NCBI RefSeq assembly: GCF_038023995.1
Contig: NZ_CP150660.1
Coordinates: forward strand, 1,362,501-1,426,500
Reading direction: 5' to 3'
Length of the DNA: 64,000 bases
Origin: Polaribacter atrinae
Lineage (GTDB): Bacteria > Bacteroidota > Bacteroidia > Flavobacteriales > Flavobacteriaceae
A program made the translations under genes and the position numbers. Below the pieces are notes generated by a model. It searched no databases and was not told the origin of the DNA. It saw nothing but the letters and a program-made list of their open reading frames with translations. Below, piece after piece: positions 34,175-43,291 of this stretch. The first letter of the stretch is position 1. Every line of letters starts with the position of its first letter.

Positions 34175-35692
34175 ATGCGTTACTTTATTACATTTATTAT
34201 TTGTGTCGTTCTTGTTTCTGTAAGCTCTTGTAGAAAAGATTTTAATACCACACCAAGTTTTGGGGCATTAGAATTCTCTAAAGACACCGTATTTTTAGAC
34301 ACCGTATTTACAAATATTGGTTCTGCAACTTATAACTTAAAGGTTTATAATCGAGGAAGCAACGCTGTTACCATTCCTGAAATAAAATTAGAAAACGGAA
34401 CCAATTCTAGTTACCGATTAAATGTAGACGGAATACCTGGTAAAGACTTTAAAAACATTGATATTCTTGCAAAAGATAGTATTTTTATTTTTGTAGAAAC
34501 CACAATTGACGCTAACAATGTTGTAAACCCATTATACACAGATAAAATTTTATTTGATACTGGAAGCAACCAACAAAATGTAGATTTAGTAACTCTAGTA
34601 CAAGATGCAAACTTTATTTATCCTGGTAAAGATGCAATCTCTATGAAAATTGATAGCTTAACTTTAAACGGAGAACCAACAACTTTAAAAGGTCGTTTTT
34701 TAACCAATACCGAGTTAACTTTTACAAATGCAAAACCAACTGTTATTTATGGTTTTGCCGCAGTACCTGCAAACCAAACATTAACTATTGAAGCTGGTGC
34801 AAAAGTTTATTTTCATGATAACTCTGGTCTAATTGTCGATGATAAAGCAACTTTAAAAGTAAACGGAACACTTTCTGAAAAAGTAATTTTTGAAGGAGAC
34901 AGACTAGAACATTCATTTAGTGAAACTGCAGGACAATGGGGAACTATTTGGATGCGTGCAGGAAGTAAAGACAATGAAATAAACCACGCCATTATTAAAA
35001 ACGGAGTTATTGGTGTTTTAGTTGATAGCATTGGCTCTACCTCTACTCCCACTTTAAAATTACAAAACACAGAAATTTACAACCATTCTAGTTATGGAAT
35101 TTTAGGTAGAGAAACAAATATTGAAGGCAACAATGTAGTTATTGGTGCTGCAGGTCAAGTTTCTTTAGCGGCAACTATTGGAGGTACGTATAATTTTACA
35201 CATTCTACTTTTGCAAACTATTGGAACAATGGACTACGTCAGTTACCTGCTGTTTTAGTCAACAATTTCTTTGCATACACCAATGAAATTGGACAAGAAG
35301 TTATTGAGACAAGAAACCTACATGCTGCTAATTTTACCAATTGTATTTTTGATGGAAATAACAACATAGAATTTATCTTAGATAAAGTTGATGGAGGCGG
35401 TACTTTTAACTATAACATTAGCAATTCTCTAATTAAATTTACAGATAATAATGATTCTTATAAAGACAATGCAGAACTAGATTTTACAAGTTCTTTTTAC
35501 CAAGACAATATTATAAACGGAAACGTTCACTTTAGAAATACTCAAAATAGTGATTTTATAATTGGAGAAGAGTCTGATGCAATTAATAAAGCAAAAGCAA
35601 CCTCTTTCACTACAGATATTTTAGGCATTGACAGAAGTACAAATCCTGATATTGGTGCCTACCAACATGTTATTTTTGAAAAAGAAGATTAA
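34175..35692 (+). CDS. Secreted lipoprotein, beta-helix-like, hypothetical
   Basis: 505 residues. A lipoprotein signal peptide ends VSVSSCRKD. The first ~150 residues look like an Ig-like beta sandwich (FGALEFSKDTVFLDTVFTNIGS). The rest has repeated short beta strands with TLTIEAGAKVYFHDNSGLIV, KVNGTLSEKVIFEGD and ATIGGTYNFTHSTFANYW, the pattern of a right-handed parallel beta helix, ending with GAYQHVIF. No catalytic residues can be named. It is likely displayed on the cell surface. A link to polysaccharide or adhesion functions would be a guess. Confidence 0.85.
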   Translation: MRYFITFIICVVLVSVSSCRKDFNTTPSFGALEFSKDTVFLDTVFTNIGSATYNLKVYNRGSNAVTIPEIKLENGTNSSYRLNVDGIPGKDFKNIDILAKDSIFIFVETTIDANNVVNPLYTDKILFDTGSNQQNVDLVTLVQDANFIYPGKDAISMKIDSLTLNGEPTTLKGRFLTNTELTFTNAKPTVIYGFAAVPANQTLTIEAGAKVYFHDNSGLIVDDKATLKVNGTLSEKVIFEGDRLEHSFSETAGQWGTIWMRAGSKDNEINHAIIKNGVIGVLVDSIGSTSTPTLKLQNTEIYNHSSYGILGRETNIEGNNVVIGAAGQVSLAATIGGTYNFTHSTFANYWNNGLRQLPAVLVNNFFAYTNEIGQEVIETRNLHAANFTNCIFDGNNNIEFILDKVDGGGTFNYNISNSLIKFTDNNDSYKDNAELDFTSSFYQDNIINGNVHFRNTQNSDFIIGEESDAINKAKATSFTTDILGIDRSTNPDIGAYQHVIFEKED

Positions 35693-35754
35693 CGTCTTTT
35701 CTCAGAATTTTATCCTAATAATTTTAAGTAAATTACTTCTTTAAACTTTTACAA

Positions 35755-36435
35755 ATGAAAAATGTAGTTATTACCGGAACAAGCAGAGGAATTGGTTTTG
35801 AGCTAGCTAAACAATTTGCAGAAAACGGACATCAAGTTTTAGCGTTATCTAGAAACACAAAACCGCTATCAGAGTTTAATCATAAAAATATTACTTTAAT
35901 TTCTGTTGATTTATCTGTGAATTCAGATTTAGAAAAAGTGACAGATTATATTAAAAATAACTGGCAACAAGTTGATATTTTAATCAATAATGCAGGTAAA
36001 TTAATCAACAAACCATTCACAGATTTATCTTCGGATGATTTCTTAGAAGTCTATAAAGTGAATGTTTTTGCCGTTGCTGAAATCACTAAATTAATGATTC
36101 CGTTTCTACAAAAGGGAAGTCATGTGGTAACGATTAGTTCTATGGGAGGAATTCAAGGAAGCTTAAAATTCCCTGGTTTAGCAGCATATTCATCCGCCAA
36201 AGGCGCAGTAATTACTTTATCAGAATTATTAGCAGAAGAATACAAAGAACAGCAAATATCATTTAATGTTTTGGCTTTAGGAGCTGTACAGACAGAAATG
36301 TTAGAAGAAGCTTTTCCAGGATATGAAGCACCTACATCTGCCACAGAAATGGCTAATTATATATTTGACTTCTCTTTAACAGGGAATAAATATTATAATG
36401 GAAAAGTATTACAAGTCTCATCTACAAACCCGTAA
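35755..36435 (+). CDS. Short-chain dehydrogenase/reductase (canonical SDR)
   Basis: 226 residues: glycine motif TGTSRGIGFE at about 7-16, NNAG near 80, catalytic Ser in ISSMGG and the standard YSSAK motif near 142. In contrast with the SDR at 13272-14048 all catalytic residues are present. The substrate is unknown. It is 11 bp upstream of the SprT-like gene and probably cotranscribed with it. Confidence 0.93.
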   Translation: MKNVVITGTSRGIGFELAKQFAENGHQVLALSRNTKPLSEFNHKNITLISVDLSVNSDLEKVTDYIKNNWQQVDILINNAGKLINKPFTDLSSDDFLEVYKVNVFAVAEITKLMIPFLQKGSHVVTISSMGGIQGSLKFPGLAAYSSAKGAVITLSELLAEEYKEQQISFNVLALGAVQTEMLEEAFPGYEAPTSATEMANYIFDFSLTGNKYYNGKVLQVSSTNP

Positions 36436-36446
36436 AAGTTTATAAA

Positions 36447-37043
36447 TTGAGTTCAGATTATCAAAATTACGTTCCTTTAAAAGCAATTCCGTTTATCGAA
36501 TTTCTAATAAGCGAGCATTCTTTTACCCTAAAAATTGTAAATCAAAGAGAAACAAAACACGGTGATTTTAGGCAGTTACAAGACGGAAGGTTTCAAATTA
36601 CAGTTAATAACAACCTTAATAAATATCAGTTTTTACTAACTCTAGTTCATGAAATTGCACATCATGTTACGCATCAAAAATTTGGAAGAGTACAACCACA
36701 TGGAAAGGAATGGAAAATGGTTTTTCAGCATTTAATGCTGCCTTTTTTAAGTCCAGAAATTTATCCTATGGAAATGCTACCGTTTTTAGCAAGGTATTTT
36801 AAAAACCCAAAAGCAAGTACAGATGCAGATGCAGACTTATCTTTAGCTCTAAGAGGAAATACTGCAGAAACTGGCAAGCATTTTATTTTTGATATTCCTT
36901 TTGGTAGTTTATTTGTATTTAAAAACACCATCTACAAAAGAGGTAACAAACGTAGAACTCGTTTCGAATGCATGAACATGAGTAATAAAAAAGTATACCT
37001 ATTCAATCAGAATGTAGAAATAGAATTTTATAAAAACGGCTAG
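36447..37043 (+). CDS. SprT-like zinc metalloprotein
   Basis: 198 residues with the HExxH zinc motif in LTLVHEIAHHVTHQKFGR near 72, matching the SprT-like domain. A second His (QPHGKEWK) is in the expected place. The C-terminal region is basic (KRGNKRRTRFECMN). No ATG is available: the frame starts at a TTG at 36447, 11 bases after the SDR stop. Bacterial SprT proteins are poorly characterised; related eukaryotic SPRTN proteins digest DNA-protein crosslinks. Confidence 0.92.
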   Translation: MSSDYQNYVPLKAIPFIEFLISEHSFTLKIVNQRETKHGDFRQLQDGRFQITVNNNLNKYQFLLTLVHEIAHHVTHQKFGRVQPHGKEWKMVFQHLMLPFLSPEIYPMEMLPFLARYFKNPKASTDADADLSLALRGNTAETGKHFIFDIPFGSLFVFKNTIYKRGNKRRTRFECMNMSNKKVYLFNQNVEIEFYKNG

Positions 37044-37107
37044 CGTTTATTTACCTTACTAATTCCTACTAAATAATAATTTGTTTTAATTAATAATGAT
37101 AATCGAA

Positions 37108-37204
37108 GCTGTCTAAAAAGCTTTTTCAATCTGAATTTATTTCAAAGAATCCAGATACTAAAACGAGTTCAGTGTATAACAAGATTTAAAACTTTTTAGA
37201 CAGC
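37108..37204. repeat. MITE-like element with 13-bp perfect terminal inverted repeats
   Basis: GCTGTCTAAAAAG (37108-37120) and CTTTTTAGACAGC (37192-37204) bound a 71-nt AT-rich interior without coding capacity. Its size and ends fit a miniature inverted-repeat element. No clear target-site duplication is visible. It lies between convergent genes. Confidence 0.65.
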
Positions 37205-37214
37205 CGCTTTCAAT

Positions 37215-38699
37215 TTACTTTTCTCTTTTAATAAATAACGTATCTAATTCCATTTCTTTTTGTAACCAAGTACGTAATTGTCCTTCTTTTACACGAATAA
37301 TAGTATCTGACACCTTTAAATTCCATTTAACCGTTGCCGTAGGAATTGTATCTATATTAATAAAATCTTTTGAAAATAAAACTTTAGAAAACCCTATTTC
37401 TTCAATTTCATTATATAAAATTTTAGCCTCTTTGGAAATTCTACTAAAGGCAATTGCTTTTTTATTATTATGAAGCGCATCATTTTCAATTCTTATATTT
37501 AAACCAGAAATAATACCTTCTAACTCAGTAATCTTGTCTTGAAGTTCTTGTATTAATCTCTTACTCTCATTTAATTCTTCTCTCTTCTCCTTATAAGCTG
37601 TTGTTATTAATTCAAAACTTTTAGTATCACTACCTTTAATGCTAATTTTCACTTCCTTTAAACGATCATATCTTGGATCATTAATCAAGCTACTTTCTAA
37701 CATATTTTTTTCGACAGCAGTTACTTCATTAAAAAAATTAAGTTTTAAAACCTTTGTATCAACATCGTAATCTTTATCAATTAATTGATAGTTCTCAATA
37801 GTCATTACTTCATTTTTAACAAAAGTTTTTAACTGTGCATTTACCCTACTTTCTTCTAAAGCGTGTAAAAAAGTATAAACAGCAGGAATCATAACAGCAA
37901 TACCTACTACCGTTGCAATAGTAGCATAACGTTTTCTTCTTGCTGCATTTGCATATTTATGCATTGGAAAACTTAACAGCTTTAATACGATAAATGTTGC
38001 TAAAGCAATAAAAATAGTATTAATTGTAAATAAATACATGGCTCCTAATGCATAAGTAAAACCAACAGGATCTCCAGAAAAACCTTTTGCTAAACCAAAC
38101 CCTGCAGTACACAAGGGCGGCATTAATGCGGTAGCAATAGCAACTCCAAAAATAACAGAAGCTACTGTTCCCTTTTTTGTTCTTGCAACCATTAAAGCCA
38201 AACCACCAAAAAAGGCAATTAATACATCTCTAATATCAGGTCTTGTTCTTCCTAATAATTCGGATGTATCTTCACTTAAAGGAAAGAAATAGAAAAAAAC
38301 AAATGATGCAAGCAAACTTAAGGTAATCATTGTTGCCAAACTGACTAATGATTTTTTAAACACCTCGATATCATTAATAGCAAATGCGCTTCCTATACCC
38401 AAAATAGGCCCCATTAAAGGAGATATTAACATGGCTCCAATAACAACTGCAGTAGAATTAGCATTTAACCCTATAGAAGCCACAAAGACCGCAAAAATAA
38501 GAATCCAAGCAGTAGCACCTTTAAAAGGTATATCTGCTTTAATAGCCTCCATGGTAGCTTCATGATCTGTATCATGTCTAAAATCTAAAAGTTCGGTTAA
38601 ATATTTTCTTATACTAAAGAGCAACCCTCTAGCTTCATCCTTCATTCCCTGCTTAGATTGATCTACATTTTCCTCAGCTCCCTTATTTTCTTCCATCAA
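37215..38699 (-). CDS. DUF389 family membrane protein
   Basis: 494 residues. The DUF389 core (about 55-260) contains six membrane helices and the conserved SIGLNANSTAVVIGAMLISPLMGP-type block (partly quoted), then ATALMPPLCTAGFGLA. An unusual C-terminal cytoplasmic or periplasmic region follows one further helix, with a coiled coil (about 360-420, ELNESKRLIQELQDKITEL). The function of DUF389 is unknown. The N-terminus is acidic and soluble. It is monocistronic, upstream of the tRNA genes on the same strand. Confidence 0.9.
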   Translation of the reverse strand: MMEENKGAEENVDQSKQGMKDEARGLLFSIRKYLTELLDFRHDTDHEATMEAIKADIPFKGATAWILIFAVFVASIGLNANSTAVVIGAMLISPLMGPILGIGSAFAINDIEVFKKSLVSLATMITLSLLASFVFFYFFPLSEDTSELLGRTRPDIRDVLIAFFGGLALMVARTKKGTVASVIFGVAIATALMPPLCTAGFGLAKGFSGDPVGFTYALGAMYLFTINTIFIALATFIVLKLLSFPMHKYANAARRKRYATIATVVGIAVMIPAVYTFLHALEESRVNAQLKTFVKNEVMTIENYQLIDKDYDVDTKVLKLNFFNEVTAVEKNMLESSLINDPRYDRLKEVKISIKGSDTKSFELITTAYKEKREELNESKRLIQELQDKITELEGIISGLNIRIENDALHNNKKAIAFSRISKEAKILYNEIEEIGFSKVLFSKDFINIDTIPTATVKWNLKVSDTIIRVKEGQLRTWLQKEMELDTLFIKREK

Positions 38700-38780
38700 A
38701 TTTAAGTTTCAATTATTGTTGGAAAGATACAAAAATTTAAAATTGACAATAAAACTGATTATAATATTTTTTTGCATAAA

Positions 38781-38808
38781 AAAAGCTTCACATTTCTGTG
38801 AAGCTTTT
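38781..38808 (-). terminator. Terminator of tRNA-Lys copy 1
   Basis: A 12-bp perfect stem, AAAAGCTTCACA with TGTGAAGCTTTT and loop TTTC, ten bases after the tRNA 3' end. Confidence 0.85.
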
Positions 38809-38817
38809 AATCTAATG

Positions 38818-38890
38818 TGACCGGGCTGGGGCTCGAACCCAGGACCCTCTCCTTAAAAGGGAGATGCTCTACCAACTGAGCTACCAGGTC
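38818..38890 (-). tRNA. tRNA-Lys (anticodon TTT), copy 1
   Basis: 73 nt on the minus strand. The acceptor arm GACCTGG pairs with CCCGGTC (one G-T). The D arm is GCTC...GAGC, the anticodon stem TCTCC/GGAGA with loop CTTTTAA reads TTT, and the T arm CTGGG/CCCAG has loop TTCGAGC. CCA is not encoded. It is identical in sequence to copy 2. Confidence 0.97.
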
Positions 38891-38969
38891 ATTTATTTTT
38901 ATCTTAATGACTAAAAAGATATTTTTACTAATTAGAGAAACGACTTTCTCTTTTCAATTACTTGAATAA

Positions 38970-38995
38970 AAAACTTCACATTTCTATGAAGTTTT
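38970..38995 (-). terminator. Terminator-like hairpin after tRNA-Lys copy 2
   Basis: AAAACTTCA (38970-38978) pairs with TGAAGTTTT (38987-38995). It is a diverged duplicate of the hairpin after copy 1. Confidence 0.7.
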
Positions 38996-39006
38996 CTAAT
39001 TTTTTG

Positions 39007-39079
39007 TGACCGGGCTGGGGCTCGAACCCAGGACCCTCTCCTTAAAAGGGAGATGCTCTACCAACTGAGCTACCAGGTC
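39007..39079 (-). tRNA. tRNA-Lys (anticodon TTT), copy 2
   Basis: Identical 73-nt sequence to copy 1, 116 nt away, with the same cloverleaf and anticodon TTT. A TATCTTTG promoter box lies 25 nt upstream at 39104-39111, so both copies may be read from here. Confidence 0.97.
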
Positions 39080-39103
39080 AATATATTTGCTTTTAAGCGG
39101 CTG

Positions 39104-39111
39104 CAAAGATA
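39104..39111 (-). promoter_or_regulatory. -7 box (TATCTTTG) of tRNA-Lys
   Basis: It fits TAnnTTTG on the minus strand, with a predicted start about 18 nt before the mature tRNA. Confidence 0.5.
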
Positions 39112-39135
39112 TACTTTATTTTAGATAAAACAAAT

Positions 39136-39909
39136 CTATTTATATTTTTTTTCATTTAAATATGCTTCTCTTACTTTCTTAAATAAATTAGAAGAATACA
39201 CAAAGTCTACAACTGCTTCATTATCAGTTTTAAATATATCTTCACTGGTACCTTCCCAAGCTTTTTGACCTTCTTTTAAAAAAATTATTTTTTCTCCAAT
39301 TTCCATGACAGAATTCATATCATGTGTATTAATTACGGTTGTAATTTTATATTCATCTGTAATTTCTTGAATTAAATTATCAATTACAATTGCAGTTCTT
39401 GGATCTAAACCAGAGTTTGGTTCATCACAAAAAAGGTATTTAGGGTTCATAACAATTGCTCTAGCAATAGCAACTCTTTTCTGCATACCTCCAGATAGTT
39501 CTGCTGGTAACTTTTTATTAGAATTTTCTAGATTAACTCTATTTAAAACAAAATTTACGCGCTCTAGCATTTCTGCTTGCGATTGATCTGTAAACATTTT
39601 TAATGGAAACATTACATTCTCTTCTACCGTTTGAGAATCGAATAATGCACTTCCTTGAAAAACCATACCAATTTCTTGCCTCCATTGCTGCTTTTCATTT
39701 TCTGTAAATTTGGTATTTATTCTACCATCAAAAGAAATAGTTCCTTCTTCTGGTGTATGCAAACCTATTAAAGATTTAATAAAAACCGTTTTACCAGAAC
39801 CACTTTCTCCAATTATTAAACTGGTTTCTCCCGGAAGAAAAGTGGCTGTTATACCTTTTAATACTTTTACCTCTCCAAAACCTTTGTGTAAATTATCTAC
39901 TTCAATCAT
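39136..39909 (-). CDS. MlaF-like ABC transporter ATP-binding protein
   Basis: 257 residues with Walker A GESGSGKT near 36, the Q-loop QGSALFDSQ, signature LSGGMQKRVAIARA near 141, Walker B YLFCDEPNSGLD and the H-loop His in NTHDMNSV. The SALFDSQTVEENV segment is typical of the Mla/Mkl lipid-transport ATPases. It is three bases downstream of the permease gene, forming an MlaEF pair for phospholipid transport between membranes. Confidence 0.93.
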   Translation of the reverse strand: MIEVDNLHKGFGEVKVLKGITATFLPGETSLIIGESGSGKTVFIKSLIGLHTPEEGTISFDGRINTKFTENEKQQWRQEIGMVFQGSALFDSQTVEENVMFPLKMFTDQSQAEMLERVNFVLNRVNLENSNKKLPAELSGGMQKRVAIARAIVMNPKYLFCDEPNSGLDPRTAIVIDNLIQEITDEYKITTVINTHDMNSVMEIGEKIIFLKEGQKAWEGTSEDIFKTDNEAVVDFVYSSNLFKKVREAYLNEKKYK

Positions 39910-39912
39910 ATT

Positions 39913-40653
39913 TTAGGTTAAAAGCATTTGAGTTAAAAAATAGTTCGCTATTACAATTAAAATAGTCGTCCAAACTACAGCCTGAGTACTTGCTTTACCC
40001 ACTGCTATAGAGCCTCCTTTAACATAATAACCATGATAAGAAGGTACTGTAGAAATTAAAAATGCAAAAACTAACGTTTTAATAATTGCATATGATAATA
40101 AAAAAGGATCAAAATCTGTTTGAATACCTTCTATATAATCTGCTCCAGAAAAAAGACCAGATAAAACACCAGTAACCCATCCTCCTAAAATTCCTAAAAA
40201 CATTCCTAATGATATTAAAAAAGGATAAAAGAAAACAGTTGCTAGAACTTTAGGCAATACTAAATGGCTTAAAGCATTTATCCCCATTACTTCTAATGCA
40301 TCAATTTGTTCTGTAACACGCATTGTACCTATACTAGATGTTATATAAGAACCTACTTTACCTGCTAAAATAATTGAACAAAAAGTTGGTGCAAACTCTA
40401 AAATAATAGAACGCTTTGCAGCAAAACCTATTAAAGATTTCGGAATAAAAGGGTTGTCTAAATTTAAAGCCGTTTGTAACGCAATGACACCTCCAATAAA
40501 AAAGGAAATAAACATAATAATCCCTAAAGATTTTAGACCTAATTCATCTATTTCTTTTATCAAAGCTTCATAAAAAACTTTTCTTTTTTGCGGTTTTTTA
40601 AAAACACGCCCTAACATCATAAAATATTTACCAATATGTTCTAGGCAACCCAT
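39913..40653 (-). CDS. MlaE-like ABC transporter permease
   Basis: 246 residues with five to six membrane helices. The MlaE hallmark EFAPTFCSIILAGKVGSYITSSIGTMRVTEQIDALEVMGIN is present (described, with key residues A-G-R-x-G replaced by AGKVGS). Inner-membrane subunit of the Mla lipid transporter. It is followed by the ATPase gene with a 3-bp gap. MlaD, MlaB and MlaC homologues are not adjacent. Confidence 0.94.
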   Translation of the reverse strand: MGCLEHIGKYFMMLGRVFKKPQKRKVFYEALIKEIDELGLKSLGIIMFISFFIGGVIALQTALNLDNPFIPKSLIGFAAKRSIILEFAPTFCSIILAGKVGSYITSSIGTMRVTEQIDALEVMGINALSHLVLPKVLATVFFYPFLISLGMFLGILGGWVTGVLSGLFSGADYIEGIQTDFDPFLLSYAIIKTLVFAFLISTVPSYHGYYVKGGSIAVGKASTQAVVWTTILIVIANYFLTQMLLT

Positions 40654-40728
40654 TCATTTTAATTTTATGCTAAAGTATTAAATTATCATTAATACTAAGT
40701 TAAATTGGCAAAATCAAAACAAAATAAT

Positions 40729-40736
40729 TACTTTTG
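40729..40736 (+). promoter_or_regulatory. -33/-7 promoter of pafA (TTG at 40705, TACTTTTG)
   Basis: TACTTTTG fits TAnnTTTG, and TTG at 40705-40707 lies about 21 bp upstream, near the usual -33 spacing. The predicted leader is about 18 nt. Confidence 0.55.
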
Positions 40737-40760
40737 ACTTATTAATATATACATGTACTT

Positions 40761-42401
40761 ATGAAATTCAAATTACTTTTTAGTTTTATCTGCTTATTTA
40801 TTTTTTTAGGAAATAGCAAACTAACAGCACAAAATGAAAAACCTAAATTGGTGGTTGGTATTGTTATTGACCAAATGAGATATGATTATTTAACTAAATA
40901 TTCTGACAGATACGGAAAAGATGGATTTAATAGAATTTTACAAAATGGCTTTTCTTTAGAAAATGCTCATTATAATTACATACCAACTTACACTGCAGTT
41001 GGCCATACCTCTATTTACACAGGGACTACACCTAGTGAACACGGAATTATCTCTAACAATTGGTATGACAAATACCAAAAAGAATCTATTTACTGTGTAG
41101 ATGACAACAACTATAAAACTGTTGGTAACAATGGTAAATATGGGCAGAAATCACCAAAAAGACTTTTTACATCAACCGTAACAGACCAATTACATTTGGC
41201 TCAAAATATGCTTGGTAAAACCATTGGAGTTTCTATTAAAGATAGATCTGCAATTTTACCTGCTGGTCACACAGCAAATGCTGCATATTGGTATGATGGA
41301 GGTAATTTTAATACTTGGATTACAAGCACATTTTATATGAATGAACTCCCTAAATGGGTAAAAGAGTTTAACAGCAATAATAAAGCTGATGAATATCTTA
41401 ACGCACCTTGGGAAACACTTTATGATATAAAAACATATACAAGTAGTAGAGCCGATAATAATATTTTTGAAGGAAAATTAAAAGGACAAAAAACACCAAC
41501 TTTTCCAAAAGATTTAAAAGCCTTACGTTCTAAAAATGGTAATTTCGACTTAATAAAAACAGTACCAGCTGGTAATACTTATACAACAGATTTTGCTAAA
41601 GCTGCAATTATTGGTGAAAATTTAGGTAAAAGTGAATACACAGACTTTTTAGCGGTTAGTTATTCTTCTACAGATTATATTGGTCATAAATACGGCGTTT
41701 CTGCCATAGAAACAGAAGACACTTATTTACGTTTAGATAAAGATTTAGCAGATTTATTTCAATTTTTAGATCAACAAGTAGGAAAAGATAATTATACCTT
41801 ATTTTTAACTGCAGATCACGCTGCAGTGCATGTACCTGCTTATTTACAGTCTTTAAAAATACCTGCTCATTATTTAGAGATGACAAAGTTTAAAGAATTT
41901 ATTTTAGAAACGACTAAAAAGTATTTTAATTCTGTAGATTTAATTGAAAACGTTTCTAATTATCAAATATTTTTAGATAAAGATACAATAGAGTCTTTAG
42001 GTTTAGAAGTAAACACTGTAGCTCAAAAACTAGCTGACGAAGTCCTTAATTTTGATGGAATATATAAAGCTGTAACCGCAAGAACTTTACAAACAACACA
42101 TTTTTCTTCAGGAATATTAAGTTCGCTTCAGAAAGGTTATAATCAAAAATTATCTGGAGATGTTTTAATGATTCCTAATCCAGCTACTTTAACTGGCGGA
42201 AGAACTGGTACTAGCCATGGATCTGGATATTCTTATGACACACATGTACCAATTATTTTCTATGGAAATGGTATAAAGCAAGGTTCATCTTCAAAAAGAT
42301 ATAACATTACAGATATAGCACCAACAATTGCTAACTTATTAAGTATAGAATCTCCAAACGGAACAAACGGAGTTGTAATTGATGAAGTTTTAGAGAAATA
42401 A
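40761..42401 (+). CDS. pafA: Alkaline phosphatase PafA
   Basis: 546 residues with a signal peptide (about 1-23, ending LTAQ). A type I phosphodiesterase/nucleotide pyrophosphatase fold: metal site GIVIDQMRYD near 33, Thr78 nucleophile in PTYTAVGH, Asn99, and the PafA-specific Lys160-x-Arg162 pair (SIKDRSA) that favours phosphomonoesters. TADHAAVH and the His of GTSHGSGY complete the zinc sites. PafA releases phosphate from many organic monoesters in the periplasm, without need for low phosphate in some flavobacteria. It is monocistronic, with its own promoter and terminator. Confidence 0.96.
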   Translation: MKFKLLFSFICLFIFLGNSKLTAQNEKPKLVVGIVIDQMRYDYLTKYSDRYGKDGFNRILQNGFSLENAHYNYIPTYTAVGHTSIYTGTTPSEHGIISNNWYDKYQKESIYCVDDNNYKTVGNNGKYGQKSPKRLFTSTVTDQLHLAQNMLGKTIGVSIKDRSAILPAGHTANAAYWYDGGNFNTWITSTFYMNELPKWVKEFNSNNKADEYLNAPWETLYDIKTYTSSRADNNIFEGKLKGQKTPTFPKDLKALRSKNGNFDLIKTVPAGNTYTTDFAKAAIIGENLGKSEYTDFLAVSYSSTDYIGHKYGVSAIETEDTYLRLDKDLADLFQFLDQQVGKDNYTLFLTADHAAVHVPAYLQSLKIPAHYLEMTKFKEFILETTKKYFNSVDLIENVSNYQIFLDKDTIESLGLEVNTVAQKLADEVLNFDGIYKAVTARTLQTTHFSSGILSSLQKGYNQKLSGDVLMIPNPATLTGGRTGTSHGSGYSYDTHVPIIFYGNGIKQGSSSKRYNITDIAPTIANLLSIESPNGTNGVVIDEVLEK

Positions 42402-42458
42402 AACAACGTGTAAAATGGTTTTTTAAAGATCATTTTAAAACAAATAACATTTTAAAAC

Positions 42459-42489
42459 AAGCCCGAAGTTAAACTTCGGGCTTATTTTT
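42459..42489 (+). terminator. pafA terminator
   Basis: A 10-bp GC-rich stem (AAGCCCGAAG with CTTCGGGCTT, 5-nt loop) followed by ATTTTTTTA. Confidence 0.9.
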
Positions 42490-43164
42490 TTATATCTTAA
42501 ACACAGAACTATTTTGATGTCTTTTTATCGCCTTTTTAGAAAGTACAATTCCAATAATTAAAGAAATAAAGGCTCCCACGGAAATCCCTGGAATAAAGTT
42601 GATAAACAGAAAAAAGTCATATGCACCATGAAACAGCGTTGCAAAAAACAAACCTGTTAAATTTAAAACAATTCTATTTTTAGAAAACTTAGCTTTTCCC
42701 ATAAAGTACCCCATTAAAATGGCAAATGTAGCATGTGCAGGAACCGCTGTAAAAGCTCTTAATATTCCTGTTGAAACTCCATGTTGAAAAACATACAAAA
42801 CATTTTCTAAAGTTGCAAATCCCATAGAAACCATTACAGCATATACAATTCCATCAAAAGGCTCATTGTATTCTTTATTTCTTTGCGCATAATATTTTAC
42901 AATTACATATTTAGAAAACTCTTCTACCAAAGCAACCACTATAAATGCCTTTATAAACTGCTGAAATATATTGTTTGCTTCTGTAACAGGCAGAAATCTA
43001 GCTGCAAAACCACCAAGAATTACGGTAATCAATACACTTGCAGTTGCACCTAAAAGAAAATTTTTAAATAAAAAAGGAATTGGTTCTTTTTCAAACTTGT
43101 CTTTAAAATAAATATATAGTATAATAATAGTTGCAGGAGCAATAGCAAGAAGAAGTAAATGCAT
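42490..43164 (-). CDS. PrsW-family intramembrane metalloprotease
   Basis: 224 residues with seven to eight helices. The family residues are EExxK in ALVEEFSKYVIVK near 78, GFATLENVLYV near 115, the His of PAHATFAILMGY near 140 and FHGAYDF near 185. In Bacillus, PrsW makes the first cut in the anti-sigma factor RsiW. The window holds an ECF/FecR system 15 kb away, but no evidence connects them. It begins at the end of the pafA terminator. Confidence 0.93.
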   Translation of the reverse strand: MHLLLLAIAPATIIILYIYFKDKFEKEPIPFLFKNFLLGATASVLITVILGGFAARFLPVTEANNIFQQFIKAFIVVALVEEFSKYVIVKYYAQRNKEYNEPFDGIVYAVMVSMGFATLENVLYVFQHGVSTGILRAFTAVPAHATFAILMGYFMGKAKFSKNRIVLNLTGLFFATLFHGAYDFFLFINFIPGISVGAFISLIIGIVLSKKAIKRHQNSSVFKI

Positions 43165-43291
43165 GGAGAAATTTAAATAGTTTTTTTTTTATAAGATGAA
43201 ACAAACGCAAAGTTTTGAAAAGAAGATTTTTACAATTCCTTTACCAACCTTGCGTTTGCCTAGTATTTTTGTGCTTAATTATTTGCTAACT

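Noticed and set aside
43202..43257. CAAACGCAA / TTGCGTTTG inverted repeat between prsW and ctlX
   Set aside because: The arms are only 9 bp with a 36-nt AT-rich spacer and no T-tract in the right place; too weak to name as terminator or operator.
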